Assembly: GCA_964348755.1 (NCBI GenBank)
Contig: CAYGDW010000022.1
Location: forward strand, 1 to 37,634
From: UBA7960 sp964348755
GTDB lineage: Bacteria; Bacteroidota; Bacteroidia; Bacteroidales; UBA7960
DNA: 37,634 bases
Direction of reading: 5' to 3'
In this document: positions 15,021 to 24,347 of the stretch, in pieces
Numbering within the stretch: the first letter of the stretch is position 1
How the letters are laid out: every line of letters begins with the position of its first letter
The notes under the pieces: model-generated
What the model saw: only the letters and a program-made list of their open reading frames with translations
What the model was told of the DNA's origin: nothing
Database searches by the model: none
Position numbers and translations under genes: made by a program

Positions 15021-16334
15021 ATGGAAATTTTGCTTTATGTCCTTACTATTGTTGCCTTAATAAATTTAATTCTGCTCATTGTATTAAGGCCTCGGGGTAA
15101 TAAGGAGAGAAAAGATATTTTAACCCATATAGATAGTTTATCTCTAACCCTGAGCAGGCTTGAGAAAGGCCTGAAGGAAGATTTCCGCATTAATCGCGAA
15201 GAAAACGTTTCCATTGCAAGGGAAAACCGCCTTGAGTTAAACCAGGGGTTAAAGGATTTCCGTGAATCGTTGGAACGCACAATAAAAAATTTTCAGGATT
15301 CGTTCGACCGCAATGTGGAATCTTTTAACAGCCTTCAGCGCGAGAAGTTTGGTGAGCTTGGCGAGAAGCAAAACAAACTGGTGGAAAGCACCGAAAAGAA
15401 ACTGGAGCAGATGCGCCAGACTGTAGATGAAAAGTTGCAGAAAACCCTTAATGAACGCCTGGGGCAATCGTTTGAGATTGTTGGGAAGCAGCTTGAGAGC
15501 GTGCAGAAAGGACTTGGCGAAATGCAGACCCTGGCCCAGGATGTTGGCGGGCTGAAAAAGGTGCTCAGCAATGTTAAACTCAGAGGTGGCATTGGCGAGG
15601 TACAACTGGCAATGTTGCTCGAACAGGTGCTGGCGCCCGAGCAGTACCAGGCCAATGTGCAAACAAAAAAAGGTTCGGGCGAGGCGGTAGAATTTGCCAT
15701 AAAGTTGCCTGGGCGCAACGATAGCCTCGATTCGGTGTACCTGCCAATCGATGCCAAGTTTCCCAAGGATAAGTACGAAAAAATGGTTGACGCTTATGAA
15801 CTGGCCGAGCCGGCAATTATCGAGACCGCAAGCAAAGACCTGGAACGCACCATTAAAATGATGGCAGCCGACATACACAACAAATACATTGACCCGCCAA
15901 ATACCACCGATTTTGCTATAATGTTTTTGCCATTCGAGAGTATATATGCCGAGGTGGTACGGCGCTCCAGCCTGCTCGAACAGTTGCAGCGCGAGTATAA
16001 GGTTATAGTAACCGGCCCCTCCACCCTGGCCGCCATACTCAACAGCCTGCAAATGGGATTCCGGACACTGGCCATACAGAAACGAAGCAGCGAAGTATGG
16101 AAAATACTTGGTGCTGTAAAAAAAGAATTCGAAAATTTTGGAGGAATGCTCGAAAAAGCACAGAAAAACATTCAAACGGCCAGCAACCAGATCGACGAAG
16201 TGATGGGCAAGCGCACCAGAGCCATTCAGCGTAGGCTAAAAAGCGTAGAAACCCTGAACAACCACCAGACCAACCTCTATTTGACCGAGGCCGGCAGCCC
16301 TGACGAGCCGGGAGATGATGAAGAAATTGATTGA
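15021..16334 (+). CDS. rmuC: DNA recombination protein RmuC
   Basis: This 437-aa protein has an N-terminal membrane anchor (MEILLYVLTIVALINLILLIVL). A long coiled coil follows at about residues 30-175, rich in E, K and Q with LGEKQNKLVESTEKKLEQM. The C-terminal nuclease-like RmuC domain begins near LRGGIGEVQLAMLLEQVLAPEQY, with PIDAKFPKDKYEKMVDAYE, DFAIMFLPFESIYAEVVR and VTGPSTLAAILNSLQMGFRTLAIQKRS. RmuC limits DNA inversions between short inverted repeats in E. coli and is placed in the PD-(D/E)XK-like group. The start was set at 15021, where the membrane helix begins. It overlaps or nearly abuts the next gene and may be cotranscribed with it. Confidence 0.92.
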   Translation: MEILLYVLTIVALINLILLIVLRPRGNKERKDILTHIDSLSLTLSRLEKGLKEDFRINREENVSIARENRLELNQGLKDFRESLERTIKNFQDSFDRNVESFNSLQREKFGELGEKQNKLVESTEKKLEQMRQTVDEKLQKTLNERLGQSFEIVGKQLESVQKGLGEMQTLAQDVGGLKKVLSNVKLRGGIGEVQLAMLLEQVLAPEQYQANVQTKKGSGEAVEFAIKLPGRNDSLDSVYLPIDAKFPKDKYEKMVDAYELAEPAIIETASKDLERTIKMMAADIHNKYIDPPNTTDFAIMFLPFESIYAEVVRRSSLLEQLQREYKVIVTGPSTLAAILNSLQMGFRTLAIQKRSSEVWKILGAVKKEFENFGGMLEKAQKNIQTASNQIDEVMGKRTRAIQRRLKSVETLNNHQTNLYLTEAGSPDEPGDDEEID

Positions 16335-16377
16335 AAAGTTCGTTTTTAAAAAATTATTCACCAAAACAACAAAAAAA

Positions 16378-17478
16378 ATGAGTAAAAACCTGTCCGAAAG
16401 ATTAATTTCAATTGATGTTGTACGCGGGTTCACCATTGGAAGCATGATCATTGTAAATTACCCTGGCAATTGGGGGCATGTTTTTGCCCCCCTGCTTCAC
16501 AAGCCCTGGCACGGCATTACACCAACCGATCTGATTTTCCCCTTCTTTTTGTTTATTGTAGGGGTTTCTATTGCAATGGCATATACCAGAATGCTCCAGA
16601 AAGGTCTTCCCCTGTCGGGCATTAATCAAAAGGTACTTATAAGAGGCTTAAAAATTTTTGCAGTAGGCATTTTTCTGAGCCTTTGGCCCGATTTTAATTT
16701 TGGAGAGCTAAGGGTAGCAGGCGTGCTTCAGCGTATAGCCATTGTGTTTGTGGTTTGTACCTTTCTGTTTTTACGAACCACCTGGAAAACCCAGGCAATT
16801 GTTGGAGCAGCAATTCTGATAGTTTACTGGCTGGCCTTAATGTTTATACCAACCCCCGGCTACGGGCAGCCAATGCTCGAACCCGGCGCCAACCTCACCG
16901 CATGGTTCGACAGTTTTACCGTACCCGGACGTATGTGGCAAGAAACATGGGACCCCGAAGGTTTGCTCAGCACACTGCCTGCCATGGCAACAGGCATTAG
17001 TGGTATGCTTGTAGGTAAAATTATCCTGAGCAGTCACAGCCAGGAAAAAAAAGCCCTTTGGATGTTTATGGCAGGATTTGTGGCAACCGTTATTGGCTAT
17101 ATCTGGAGCCTGCACTTCCCGCTCAATAAGCCCTTATGGACCAGCTCTTATGTAATGGTAACATCGGGACTGGCAAGCATGACCCTGGCCGCATGTTATT
17201 ACCTGATTGATATGGAGAAAAAAACCTTCGGCACCAAACCATGGGTTATTCTTGGAACCAATTCCATTGCTGTATATGTACTTGCCGGATTGCTCGGGTA
17301 CTTTTTTTACGGACTTCCTTTTGCAGGACAAAGCCTCAATCAATACGCCTATGATTTGATTACCGGCATTGGAATTGCCCCAAAAATGGCCAGCCTGTTG
17401 TACGCGGTATTTTTTCTGGGCGTGCTGTTTATTCCGGCAACCATTCTATATCGAAAAAAGATTTTTATCAAACTTTAG
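16378..17478 (+). CDS. NagX/HGSNAT-like membrane acyltransferase (DUF5009-type)
   Basis: This polytopic membrane protein of about 366 aa has the heparan-alpha-glucosaminide N-acetyltransferase-like signature: RLISIDVVRGFTIGSMIIVNYPG at the N-terminus and TPTDLIFPFFLFIVGVSIAM in the second helix. Around ten hydrophobic helices follow, with LGTNSIAVYVLAGL near the C-terminus. The family transfers acetyl groups from acetyl-CoA to sugars across membranes, and bacterial NagX-like members sit in amino-sugar utilisation loci. I prefer the ATG at 16378, after an A-rich run, because family homology begins there. An earlier in-frame ATG at 16315 would overlap the end of rmuC. A GH97 glucosidase follows after 11 bases, so both may serve glycan processing. 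Confidence 0.85.
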   Translation: MSKNLSERLISIDVVRGFTIGSMIIVNYPGNWGHVFAPLLHKPWHGITPTDLIFPFFLFIVGVSIAMAYTRMLQKGLPLSGINQKVLIRGLKIFAVGIFLSLWPDFNFGELRVAGVLQRIAIVFVVCTFLFLRTTWKTQAIVGAAILIVYWLALMFIPTPGYGQPMLEPGANLTAWFDSFTVPGRMWQETWDPEGLLSTLPAMATGISGMLVGKIILSSHSQEKKALWMFMAGFVATVIGYIWSLHFPLNKPLWTSSYVMVTSGLASMTLAACYYLIDMEKKTFGTKPWVILGTNSIAVYVLAGLLGYFFYGLPFAGQSLNQYAYDLITGIGIAPKMASLLYAVFFLGVLFIPATILYRKKIFIKL

Positions 17479-17489
17479 AAAACCTGTTT

Positions 17490-19565
17490 ATGAAATTCTC
17501 AATAGTACTTGCAAGTGCAGCCCTAATGCTTTTTTCACTCTCAGGGTGCAAAAAAGACATTGTAACCAAAGTAGGATCACCTTCGGGTGAAATCATTGCA
17601 CAGGTGTTTACCCTGCCCAATGGACAGGCTGCCTACAAAGTGCATTTCCAGGGAAACCTGTTGATTGACACTTCGGCAATCGCGTTTGAGTTTTTGGATG
17701 CTGACCCATTAGCCAGCGGCCTGAACATTGTTTCTACCAAAACACGAAATTTTTCAGAAATATGGGAAATGCCCTGGGGCGAGCAGCGATATGTCAAAAA
17801 CAATTTCAATGAACTTATTGTGGCTTTCGCCGAAAAGGAAGGAATGGAGCGCCGTTTTAGCATGGTATTCAGGGTTTATGACGATGGGCTGGGCTTCCGC
17901 TACGAATTTCCCGAACAGGAAAACATGAAGGAGGTTTTTATAACCGAGGAACGCACACGGTTTAACCTCACCGGCGACCACAAAGTATGGTGGACACCCG
18001 GCGACTGGGACATTTCGGAGCACCTTTACAGCACTACCTTTTTTAGCGAAATTGATGCCCTGAGCAAACGCAACCATCCAAACCTGGCGCAAACCTATAT
18101 CCCGGTAAATGCTGTAAACACCCCGGTTACCATGAAAACCTCCGATGGGGTTTACCTGAGTTTTCATGAGGCTGCACTGGTCAATTATTCTTCAATGACC
18201 CTTGCGGTTGACCCCGAAAACCTAAGCATGACAACGAACCTGGTTGGCTCCTGGCGCGATTACAAGGTGGAGCAGAAAACACCTTTCCATACGCCCTGGC
18301 GTATGATCCAGATTGCCGGCCGCGCCGGCGACCTCATCGAATCGCGAATCATTCTTAACCTTAACGAACCCAGCAAGATTGAAGACACCTCGTGGCTAAA
18401 ACCCATTAAATACATTGGTATTTGGTGGGAAATGCACCTCGACCTGTCAACCTGGGCAATGGCCGGGGGCCGCCACGGAGCCACCACAGCCAATGCAAAG
18501 CGCCATATTGACTTTGCGGCCGAAAATGGCATTGATGCAGTGTTGATTGAAGGCTGGAACACTGGTTGGGAAAACTGGATTGGAACCGCAAATCGTGAAG
18601 GTATATACGATTTTGTAACCCCTTATCCTGACTATGACCTGTTTGAAGTGGTAAACTACGCAAAAGAACGTGGGGTGCAAATCATTATGCACCACGAAAC
18701 ATCGGCAGCCGTAACCACATACGAACAACAATTAGACACCGCCTTTGCACTTACTCAGCATTTGGGCATTCATGCCGTAAAAACCGGATATGTGGGCACT
18801 ATTATTCCCGAGGGTGAATACCATCACAACCAGTTTATGGTAAACCATTACCAAAAAGTGATCGAAACAGCAGCCCGGCATAAGGTAGCCGTCAACTCGC
18901 ACGAAACGGCTATGGCTTCGGGCCTAAGAAGAACCTGGCCTAATAAATTTGCTATGGAAAACCTTCGCGGACAAGAGTTTAATGCCTGGGCAAGTGATGG
19001 AGGCAACCCTCCCGAACACCTTACCATTGTGCCTTTTACCCGCATGCTGGCCGGTCCGATTGATTATACTCCGGGCATTTTTAACATAAAACTTGGCCCA
19101 ACCAGACCCAACAACCAGGTAAACACCACTCTGGCGCACCAGCTTGCCCTTTATGTGGTCATTTACAGCCCAATACAGATGGCCGCCGACCTGCCCGAAA
19201 ATTACCAGGGGCATCCGGCATTCCAGTTCATAAAAGATGTGGGGGTTGACTGGGAGCAGACCCGCGTGATAGATGGCGAAATAGGCGAATTTGTTACAAT
19301 TGTGCGCCAAGAACGCGAAACCGGCAACTGGTTTCTGGGAAGCGTAACCAATCAGGATGCCCGAAACATTTCGGTAAAAACAGATTTCCTGAAACCCGGC
19401 TTAAAGTACATTGCAACAATATATGCTGACGACAATGACGCTCACTGGAACGACAACCCAACGGCCTATGTAATTGAGCAAAAGGAAGTGGATGCCAGCT
19501 CGGTTCTCTATTTCTGGCTTGCCCCTGGTGGTGGTGTGGCAGTTAGCCTTCATGCAAAGCCCTAA
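17490..19565 (+). CDS. Glycoside hydrolase family 97, SusB-like inverting alpha-glucosidase
   Basis: This 691-aa protein carries a lipoprotein signal with lipobox LSGC (Cys20), so it should be anchored in the envelope. The N-terminal beta-supersandwich, (beta/alpha)8 barrel and C-terminal beta-domain of GH97 are recognisable. Barrel motifs include IDAVLIEGWNTGWENW, IIMHHETSA (about residue 400), VKTGYVGTIIPEGEYHHNQFMVNHY, VNSHETAMASG (about 470) and MENLRGQEFNAWA (about 495). The Glu residues of HHET, NSHET and RGQE correspond to the calcium/base/acid glutamates of Bacteroides SusB. The Asp nucleophile position of retaining GH97 enzymes is replaced by the GYVG type. An inverting alpha-glucosidase on starch- or dextran-type oligosaccharides is therefore the best guess. 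No SusC/D pair lies beside it. Confidence 0.92.
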   Translation: MKFSIVLASAALMLFSLSGCKKDIVTKVGSPSGEIIAQVFTLPNGQAAYKVHFQGNLLIDTSAIAFEFLDADPLASGLNIVSTKTRNFSEIWEMPWGEQRYVKNNFNELIVAFAEKEGMERRFSMVFRVYDDGLGFRYEFPEQENMKEVFITEERTRFNLTGDHKVWWTPGDWDISEHLYSTTFFSEIDALSKRNHPNLAQTYIPVNAVNTPVTMKTSDGVYLSFHEAALVNYSSMTLAVDPENLSMTTNLVGSWRDYKVEQKTPFHTPWRMIQIAGRAGDLIESRIILNLNEPSKIEDTSWLKPIKYIGIWWEMHLDLSTWAMAGGRHGATTANAKRHIDFAAENGIDAVLIEGWNTGWENWIGTANREGIYDFVTPYPDYDLFEVVNYAKERGVQIIMHHETSAAVTTYEQQLDTAFALTQHLGIHAVKTGYVGTIIPEGEYHHNQFMVNHYQKVIETAARHKVAVNSHETAMASGLRRTWPNKFAMENLRGQEFNAWASDGGNPPEHLTIVPFTRMLAGPIDYTPGIFNIKLGPTRPNNQVNTTLAHQLALYVVIYSPIQMAADLPENYQGHPAFQFIKDVGVDWEQTRVIDGEIGEFVTIVRQERETGNWFLGSVTNQDARNISVKTDFLKPGLKYIATIYADDNDAHWNDNPTAYVIEQKEVDASSVLYFWLAPGGGVAVSLHAKP

Positions 19566-19872
19566 AATTTGAAGTTTTGGGTTAGAGGCAGTTTTTCTTA
19601 AATTCGAGTTGAACGGCTTATCGGCGTTGTTTTCAAAAAAACCAGCCTGGACAAACCGCCCTAATACCCTAAACTACACACGCAACCAGCCGCAAACCCA
19701 ATGAAAAACTAAAAAGATCTGCCTTTGATGGTTTGATTGAATTGATTGATTACCCTTAAAAATAATTGCAGTTGGCCTCATCTGGGCTGTTGGGAGCTAA
19801 ACCGATTAATTCAGGCAAATGTCGAATTGAATTAGTATTACCCTTCCGGAAAATTTTCCTGAAAAAGAAAAA
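19566..19872 (+). other. Intergenic region with no gene seen
   Basis: These 307 bases hold no supportable coding frame, RNA gene or copy of the repeats found elsewhere. The only structure noticed is the perfect 12-base palindrome GGAAAATTTTCC at 19848-19859, just before the helicase start, and a short TTGATTGAATTGATTGATT run near 19730. Confidence 0.6.
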
Positions 19873-22137
19873 ATGAAGACTTACCCAACATCTGCTGCAC
19901 TGGCCTCGTGGTATATAAACCAAACAGGCTGTCATATTTTCCTTACGGGAAAAGCGGGCACGGGCAAAACCACCTTCCTGAAAAAAATCGTAGAGCACAC
20001 CCATAAAAAATCCATTGTTGCAGCGCCTACCGGTATTGCCGCCATAAACGCTGGCGGCATTACACTGCATTCTCTGTTTCAACTTCCCTTTGGTGCCTTT
20101 CTACCTTCACTACAAGGCATGGGGTTCAACCAGTTTTCAACCCAGGTTAACACCCCGCAAAGTCTTATCAGCAAACTTCACTTGCATGCAACCAAGCGAA
20201 ACCTGCTCAGGGAACTGGAGCTGCTTATTATCGACGAAGTAAGCATGCTGCGCGCCGACCTGCTCGATGCTATTGATACGGTTCTCAGGCATGTTAGGCG
20301 CAAAAAGGACGAACCTTTTGGAGGGCTTCAGGTTTTGTTCATTGGCGATCTTTGGCAATTGCCCCCTGTGGTAAAAAATGATGAATGGGAATTGCTCAAG
20401 TGGCACTACCCAAGTATGTATTTTTTCGAGGCAAAGGCCCTGCAGCACTTGCCACCGCTTTATATCGAACTGGAAAACATTTACCGCCAAACCGACCTGC
20501 AATTCATCAAACTGCTGAACAACCTCCGCGACAACAACATTTTCACCTCCGATTATGCCCTGCTCAACAGCCATCACCGACCCAGCTTTGATCCCACCGA
20601 AAACCCAGGCTGGATTTTTCTCACAACCCATAATAATAAGGCAGACCAGATTAACCGCAAGGCACTGGAAAAATTGCCTGGCAAAACCTATAAGTTCGAC
20701 GCAAGGGTTGATGGAGAATTCGGTGAATTTCAATATCCGGTTGATTATACTCTTGAACTGAAAATCGGTGCCCAGGTTATGTTCCTGAAAAATGATTACT
20801 CCGGAGAGCGTCGCTACTTTAACGGAAAGATCGGAACCATTGAAGACATTTTTGATGAAAATATTGTGGTTAGGTTTTCAGATGGGTCTCCTCCAACTGA
20901 AGTTGACCCTTACACCTGGGAGAACAAGAAGTTCAGCCTTAACCAGCAAACCAATGAAGTGGAAGAAAAGGTAAACGGAACCTTCTCTCACTTTCCGATA
21001 AAGCTTGCCTGGGCCATTACCATTCATAAAAGCCAGGGGCTTACATTCGATAAGGCGGTGATAGATGTTTCGGGCGTATTTGCTCCCGGACAAATTTATG
21101 TGGCCCTATCCCGTCTCAGGAACCTGGATGGATTGGTGCTGAATGCTCCATTCCCTGAAAGAAGCCCCGCCCTTGACCCTTCGCTTATAATATTTGCCCG
21201 GAATCAACCCGGGAAGGAGCACCTTTTGCAACGCCTTAATCATGAAACCATCCATTTTCTCGAAAGGCAGGTTGAAAAAACCTATGATCTGGCACCCCTG
21301 GTCTGGGCTTTTGAAGAATTTGTTAGAAGCTATGACAAGAAAGATGAGAAACGCTCGCCCAGGCAGGCATTTCAACCATGGGCCGCCGGTTTGCTTAATG
21401 AAGTAAGGAAGCTAAAGGCTGTGGCAGACCGATTTCTTTCGCAGTTAAACCGCCAAGGCATATTCTCTGATAAGGAAAGGCTCCCATTGGTGAAAGAGCG
21501 TGTAAAAGCTGCCCGTTATTACTTCGAACCCATAATGAAAGAGCTCTCTGCCAAATTCTTTCTTCATATAAAAGAAGTGAGCGGAACCAGCGGCATGAAA
21601 AAATATACCGCCGAGCTTTGCGAAATGGAGAGCCTTTTGTTTGCCCGCGTGCAACTGATGCACAAAGCAGTATTATTGATCAGTTCGGTGATGGAAAACA
21701 CCGAATTGAGCCGCAACAAGATGAAAAACCATGCCTTACTGCTCGAGCGCGAGTTAATGACGGCGCGGTCAGAACCCGGAAATGACACCCGCGGCAGGAA
21801 AAAGAAAAGCATACAAACAAAAGTTAAAAAAGAGCCCAAGCACCATTCCCGAGACATAACCTATGAGCTTTTTTGCCAGGGGCTGGGCATTGAAGCAATT
21901 GCCAGGGCAAGATCGCTTGCCGAATCGACCATTGAAAGCCATCTGGCCTGGTTTGTAGGGCAAGGAATGATTGAACCCACCGTTTTTGTTGAGCAGGAAA
22001 AGATCAATCAAATAAATGCAGCCGCAAAAGCAGTGAATAGCCAAAAATTGGGCGATGTAATGGCTGTATTGGGAAGCGAATTTACTTATAGCGAAATCAG
22101 ATTTGCTCTGGCAACATTAGCCCCGGCTAACGATTAA
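19873..22137 (+). CDS. Pif1/RecD-like ATP-dependent DNA helicase with C-terminal HTH domain
   Basis: This 754-aa superfamily 1B helicase has Walker A (FLTGKAGTGKTTFLKK, about residues 24-39), the following motif AAPTGIAAINAGGITLHSLF, Walker B (LLIIDEVSMLRADLLDAID), motif III (FIGDLWQLPPVV) and the C-terminal helicase motif AWAITIHKSQGLTFDKAVIDV followed by GQIYVALSR. A long linker and a C-terminal helix-turn-helix of the HTH_40 type (SRDITYELFCQGLGIEAIAR, STIESHLAWFVGQG) complete the Bacteroidota version. It should unwind DNA 5'-to-3', possibly G-quadruplex or replication intermediates. It stands alone, and no partner gene is evident. Confidence 0.92.
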   Translation: MKTYPTSAALASWYINQTGCHIFLTGKAGTGKTTFLKKIVEHTHKKSIVAAPTGIAAINAGGITLHSLFQLPFGAFLPSLQGMGFNQFSTQVNTPQSLISKLHLHATKRNLLRELELLIIDEVSMLRADLLDAIDTVLRHVRRKKDEPFGGLQVLFIGDLWQLPPVVKNDEWELLKWHYPSMYFFEAKALQHLPPLYIELENIYRQTDLQFIKLLNNLRDNNIFTSDYALLNSHHRPSFDPTENPGWIFLTTHNNKADQINRKALEKLPGKTYKFDARVDGEFGEFQYPVDYTLELKIGAQVMFLKNDYSGERRYFNGKIGTIEDIFDENIVVRFSDGSPPTEVDPYTWENKKFSLNQQTNEVEEKVNGTFSHFPIKLAWAITIHKSQGLTFDKAVIDVSGVFAPGQIYVALSRLRNLDGLVLNAPFPERSPALDPSLIIFARNQPGKEHLLQRLNHETIHFLERQVEKTYDLAPLVWAFEEFVRSYDKKDEKRSPRQAFQPWAAGLLNEVRKLKAVADRFLSQLNRQGIFSDKERLPLVKERVKAARYYFEPIMKELSAKFFLHIKEVSGTSGMKKYTAELCEMESLLFARVQLMHKAVLLISSVMENTELSRNKMKNHALLLERELMTARSEPGNDTRGRKKKSIQTKVKKEPKHHSRDITYELFCQGLGIEAIARARSLAESTIESHLAWFVGQGMIEPTVFVEQEKINQINAAAKAVNSQKLGDVMAVLGSEFTYSEIRFALATLAPAND

Positions 22138-22292
22138 AACCATAAAAGCCAGCATTACAGTTATCCTCTGATAGTACCATGTGACTTCAGGATAAATAAT
22201 TACCCGGAATCAAAAAAAGCCCGGAGCAGGGCAAGGCATTTTGGCACCACGTATTTACCAGACTTATATCAGAAATCATAAACGCTTTAAAA

Positions 22293-22498
22293 ATCACAAT
22301 TGTCCGACAAAGAAAAAAAAGATAGAATTTTAGGCCAGAGATTCCTCACTACGTTCGAAATAACAGTCAGTTAGCATCTTATTAAGGGTGGTAGGTTACG
22401 GGGAAGACGCCACCTGCCACCCTTAAAAACCAAACCCATAGAAAGCCCTGTCATTTCGAGCGGTGCGAGAAATTCCGAAATTTTTGTCGGACTGTGAT
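22293..22498 (+). mobile_element. MITE-like palindromic repeat, full copy B
   Basis: This copy of about 206 bp aligns end to end with 14667-14869 but is more diverged. Its ends ATCACA..GTCCGACAAA and the reverse complement of TTTGTCGGACTGTGAT form terminal inverted repeats with a three-base indel. The middle arms are at about 22340-22366 and 22448-22474. The central hairpin pairs 22383-22396 with 22412-22425 with one wobble. It lies in the 445-base gap between the helicase and pnuC genes, and nothing else but the pnuC promoter is seen there. Confidence 0.75.
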
Positions 22499-22552
22499 GT
22501 TTAAAAGATAATAACCAATAGTAAAAGCCCGGAGTTTTAATGGAGGAATTTT

Positions 22553-22560
22553 TACCTTTG
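22553..22560 (+). promoter_or_regulatory. -7 element (TACCTTTG) upstream of pnuC
   Basis: A perfect TAnnTTTG match lies 22 bases before the ATG at 22583. No TTG is found at -33. Confidence 0.45.
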
Positions 22561-22582
22561 CTGCGTTAATTTATTAACCAAA

Positions 22583-23242
22583 ATGAAACCCCAAATGGCC
22601 TGGAATGCCTTTTTTGAATTGTTTCTTCAAAACCTGAGCGCTTCATCTGTTTGGGAAATCATTGCAGTATTATTTGGAATTTTAAGCGTATGGTATGCAC
22701 GCCAGGCCAATATACTGGTGTATCCAACTGGCATTGTAAGCACTGTTATTTTTGTTTTTATTTGCTTTTTTGCTCAGCTTTATGCCGATATGGGCATCAA
22801 TGTGTTTTACTCAAGCATGAGCATTTATGGCTGGTATATGTGGACCCGCCGCGACGAAAACCGGAAGGGAATCCCCATTCGCTGGAACACAAAAAAGCAA
22901 CAGCTTAATGGCGTTTTGATGATTCCTGTTCTATATTTTATGATATTGGGCCTGATTTGGATTTTCATGCGTAACGACCCGGGGCAGTATATGAAAACTT
23001 ATGTGCCTTATGTTGACTCCTTCACCACATCAATTTTTCTAATAGGCATGTGGTACATGGCCCGCAAGAGAATTGAAAACTGGATTTACTGGATTGTTGG
23101 AAACATTGTTTCTATACCCCTTTATTTTGCCAAAGGGCTGGTATTTACCAGTTTTCAGTTTACCATTTTTCTGGTACTTGCCATAATGGGTTTTATTGAG
23201 TGGAAACGCCGGTTCGACACCGGAAGGGTTTACTCCGATTAG
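22583..23242 (+). CDS. pnuC: Nicotinamide mononucleotide/riboside transporter PnuC
   Basis: This 219-aa membrane protein has about seven helices and the PnuC features: WEIIAVLFGILSVWYARQANILVYPTGIVSTVIF, then YADMGINVFYSSMSIYGWYMWTRR, with a W-x-x-x-W/Y pattern for nicotinamide stacking, and NWIYWIVGNIVSIPLYFAKGL toward the C-terminus. PnuC proteins mediate facilitated uptake of NAD precursors (or related vitamins, as in PnuT or PnuX), trapped afterwards by phosphorylation. No NadR-like kinase or thiamine riboswitch is seen nearby, so the vitamin handled is assumed to be nicotinamide riboside. Its stop overlaps the convergent NUDIX gene's stop by about three bases. Confidence 0.88.
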   Translation: MKPQMAWNAFFELFLQNLSASSVWEIIAVLFGILSVWYARQANILVYPTGIVSTVIFVFICFFAQLYADMGINVFYSSMSIYGWYMWTRRDENRKGIPIRWNTKKQQLNGVLMIPVLYFMILGLIWIFMRNDPGQYMKTYVPYVDSFTTSIFLIGMWYMARKRIENWIYWIVGNIVSIPLYFAKGLVFTSFQFTIFLVLAIMGFIEWKRRFDTGRVYSD

Positions 23243-23628
23243 TTTATTTTTCGCAAAACCAGATCCAACACCTTTAGATCTGCTTCGGCCCAGGGCAACT
23301 CCCTAAGCTTATATGGCTCAAACCAACCGGCCCCTAAATGTTCAACCGGGAAAAACCTTTGATTTTCGGCCGAGCAAAGAAATGGTATGAGCTCAATTGA
23401 AAAATAAGGATACCGATAAAAGACAGAAGGTAACTTTTCAATAATATTTACCTGCATTTGAAGTTCTTCGGAAAGTTCGCGCCTGAGGCATTCTTCCAGG
23501 GTTTCGCCGGGCTCAACTTTTCCGCCTGGAAATTCCCACTTAAGGGCTTGCTGCACCCGGGGCCCGCGTTGTGCAGCAAAAATCCTGTTGCCATTTGTTA
23601 TTACGGCACATACAACCCTTACAGGCAT
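23239..23628 (-). CDS. MutT-like NUDIX hydrolase, (deoxy)nucleoside triphosphate pyrophosphohydrolase
   Basis: This 129-aa protein hydrolyses a nucleoside diphosphate-X bond. By resemblance to small MutT-like enzymes (WEFPGGKVEPGE) it may act on oxidised or non-canonical dNTPs. The NUDIX box G-x5-E-x7-R-E-x2-E-E is intact in GGKVEPGETLEECLRRELSEEL, though the box's usual later Gly is Gln. It starts five bases downstream of pth on the same strand and so is probably cotranscribed with it. It is convergent with pnuC, overlapping its end by about three bases. Confidence 0.85.
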   Translation of the reverse strand: MPVRVVCAVITNGNRIFAAQRGPRVQQALKWEFPGGKVEPGETLEECLRRELSEELQMQVNIIEKLPSVFYRYPYFSIELIPFLCSAENQRFFPVEHLGAGWFEPYKLRELPWAEADLKVLDLVLRKIN

Positions 23629-23633
23629 GGGCT

Positions 23634-24197
23634 TTATTTTTTGTTAAATAGGTTCATGGTGCGTTCTGCACCTTGCATTCCAAAACTGACAACCATTTCA
23701 GAGGCAACTTTAATTCGGGGGTCAATAATTTCGCGCTCTTCGGGCTCCCACTTTCCCAGCACATACTGCGACTGAAACCCCTTGGGGTAGTCGGCGCCTA
23801 TGCCAAATCGCAGGCGGGCAAACTGATCGGTGCCCAGCACATCTGTAATATGGGTCAGGCCATTATGGCCTCCAGCACCACCTTTGGCTTTCATGCGAAG
23901 TGTGCCCACCGGTAGTGCCAAATCATCAACCAAAACAAGCAGGTTTTCAAGGTCAACCTTTTCATGGCTCAACCAGTAATAAATGGCACGGCCACTCAGA
24001 TTCATAAAGGTTGAAGGCTTCAGAAGTATAAACGTACGTCCTTTGTTTTTAAATTCGGCCTTATCGCCATATCGCCCTGCAACAAAAACGGCCCCCTTTT
24101 CCCGGGCAAGAAAATCGAGAATTATAAACCCAATATTATGGCGGGTTTCATGATAATCAGGTCCTATGTTCCCCAGCCCTGCTATAAGAAACTTCAT
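23634..24197 (-). CDS. pth: Peptidyl-tRNA hydrolase
   Basis: This 187-aa protein releases peptides from prematurely dropped peptidyl-tRNAs. The family motifs are complete: GLGNIGPDYHETRHNIGF with the catalytic His in RHNIG, KPSTFMNLSG, VLVDDLALPVGTLRMKAKGGAGGHNGL with the catalytic Asp and the substrate-binding Asn, and RLRFGIGADYP. Its position downstream of prs and rplY matches the classic prs-ctc-pth order seen in many bacteria. A terminator-like hairpin at 24255-24293 separates it from rplY, so it may also have its own promoter. Confidence 0.95.
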   Translation of the reverse strand: MKFLIAGLGNIGPDYHETRHNIGFIILDFLAREKGAVFVAGRYGDKAEFKNKGRTFILLKPSTFMNLSGRAIYYWLSHEKVDLENLLVLVDDLALPVGTLRMKAKGGAGGHNGLTHITDVLGTDQFARLRFGIGADYPKGFQSQYVLGKWEPEEREIIDPRIKVASEMVVSFGMQGAERTMNLFNKK

Positions 24198-24254
24198 GCT
24201 GCAACCCCTTTTGATAAAATATTATTGTTGGTAAAAGTAGTGCAAATGCACCTA

Positions 24255-24293
24255 AAAGAAAAAACAAAAGAGCGCAAGGATTGCCCCTTGCGC
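24255..24293 (-). terminator. Intrinsic terminator after rplY
   Basis: On the minus strand GCGCAAGG and CCTTGCGC (24272-24279 and 24286-24293 on the plus strand) form an eight-pair stem with a six-base loop. A T-rich tract (TCTTTTGTTTTTTC) follows. It lies about 55 bases past the rplY stop. Confidence 0.75.
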
Positions 24294-24347
24294 CCTGAAA
24301 ACCGGAACTTCGGCTTTTTTATAATAATGGACTGCCTTTGCAGGGGC

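Noticed and set aside
15249..16175. Long antisense reading frame (308 codons) opposite rmuC
   Set aside because: It lies wholly within rmuC, has a composition of Leu, His, Phe and Gln without motifs, and reflects codon bias of the sense gene.
14667..22498. A compound transposon carrying rmuC, acyltransferase, GH97 and helicase between the two full repeat copies
   Set aside because: The two copies are direct, differ substantially in sequence, and no transposase lies between or beside them. They look like independent insertions.
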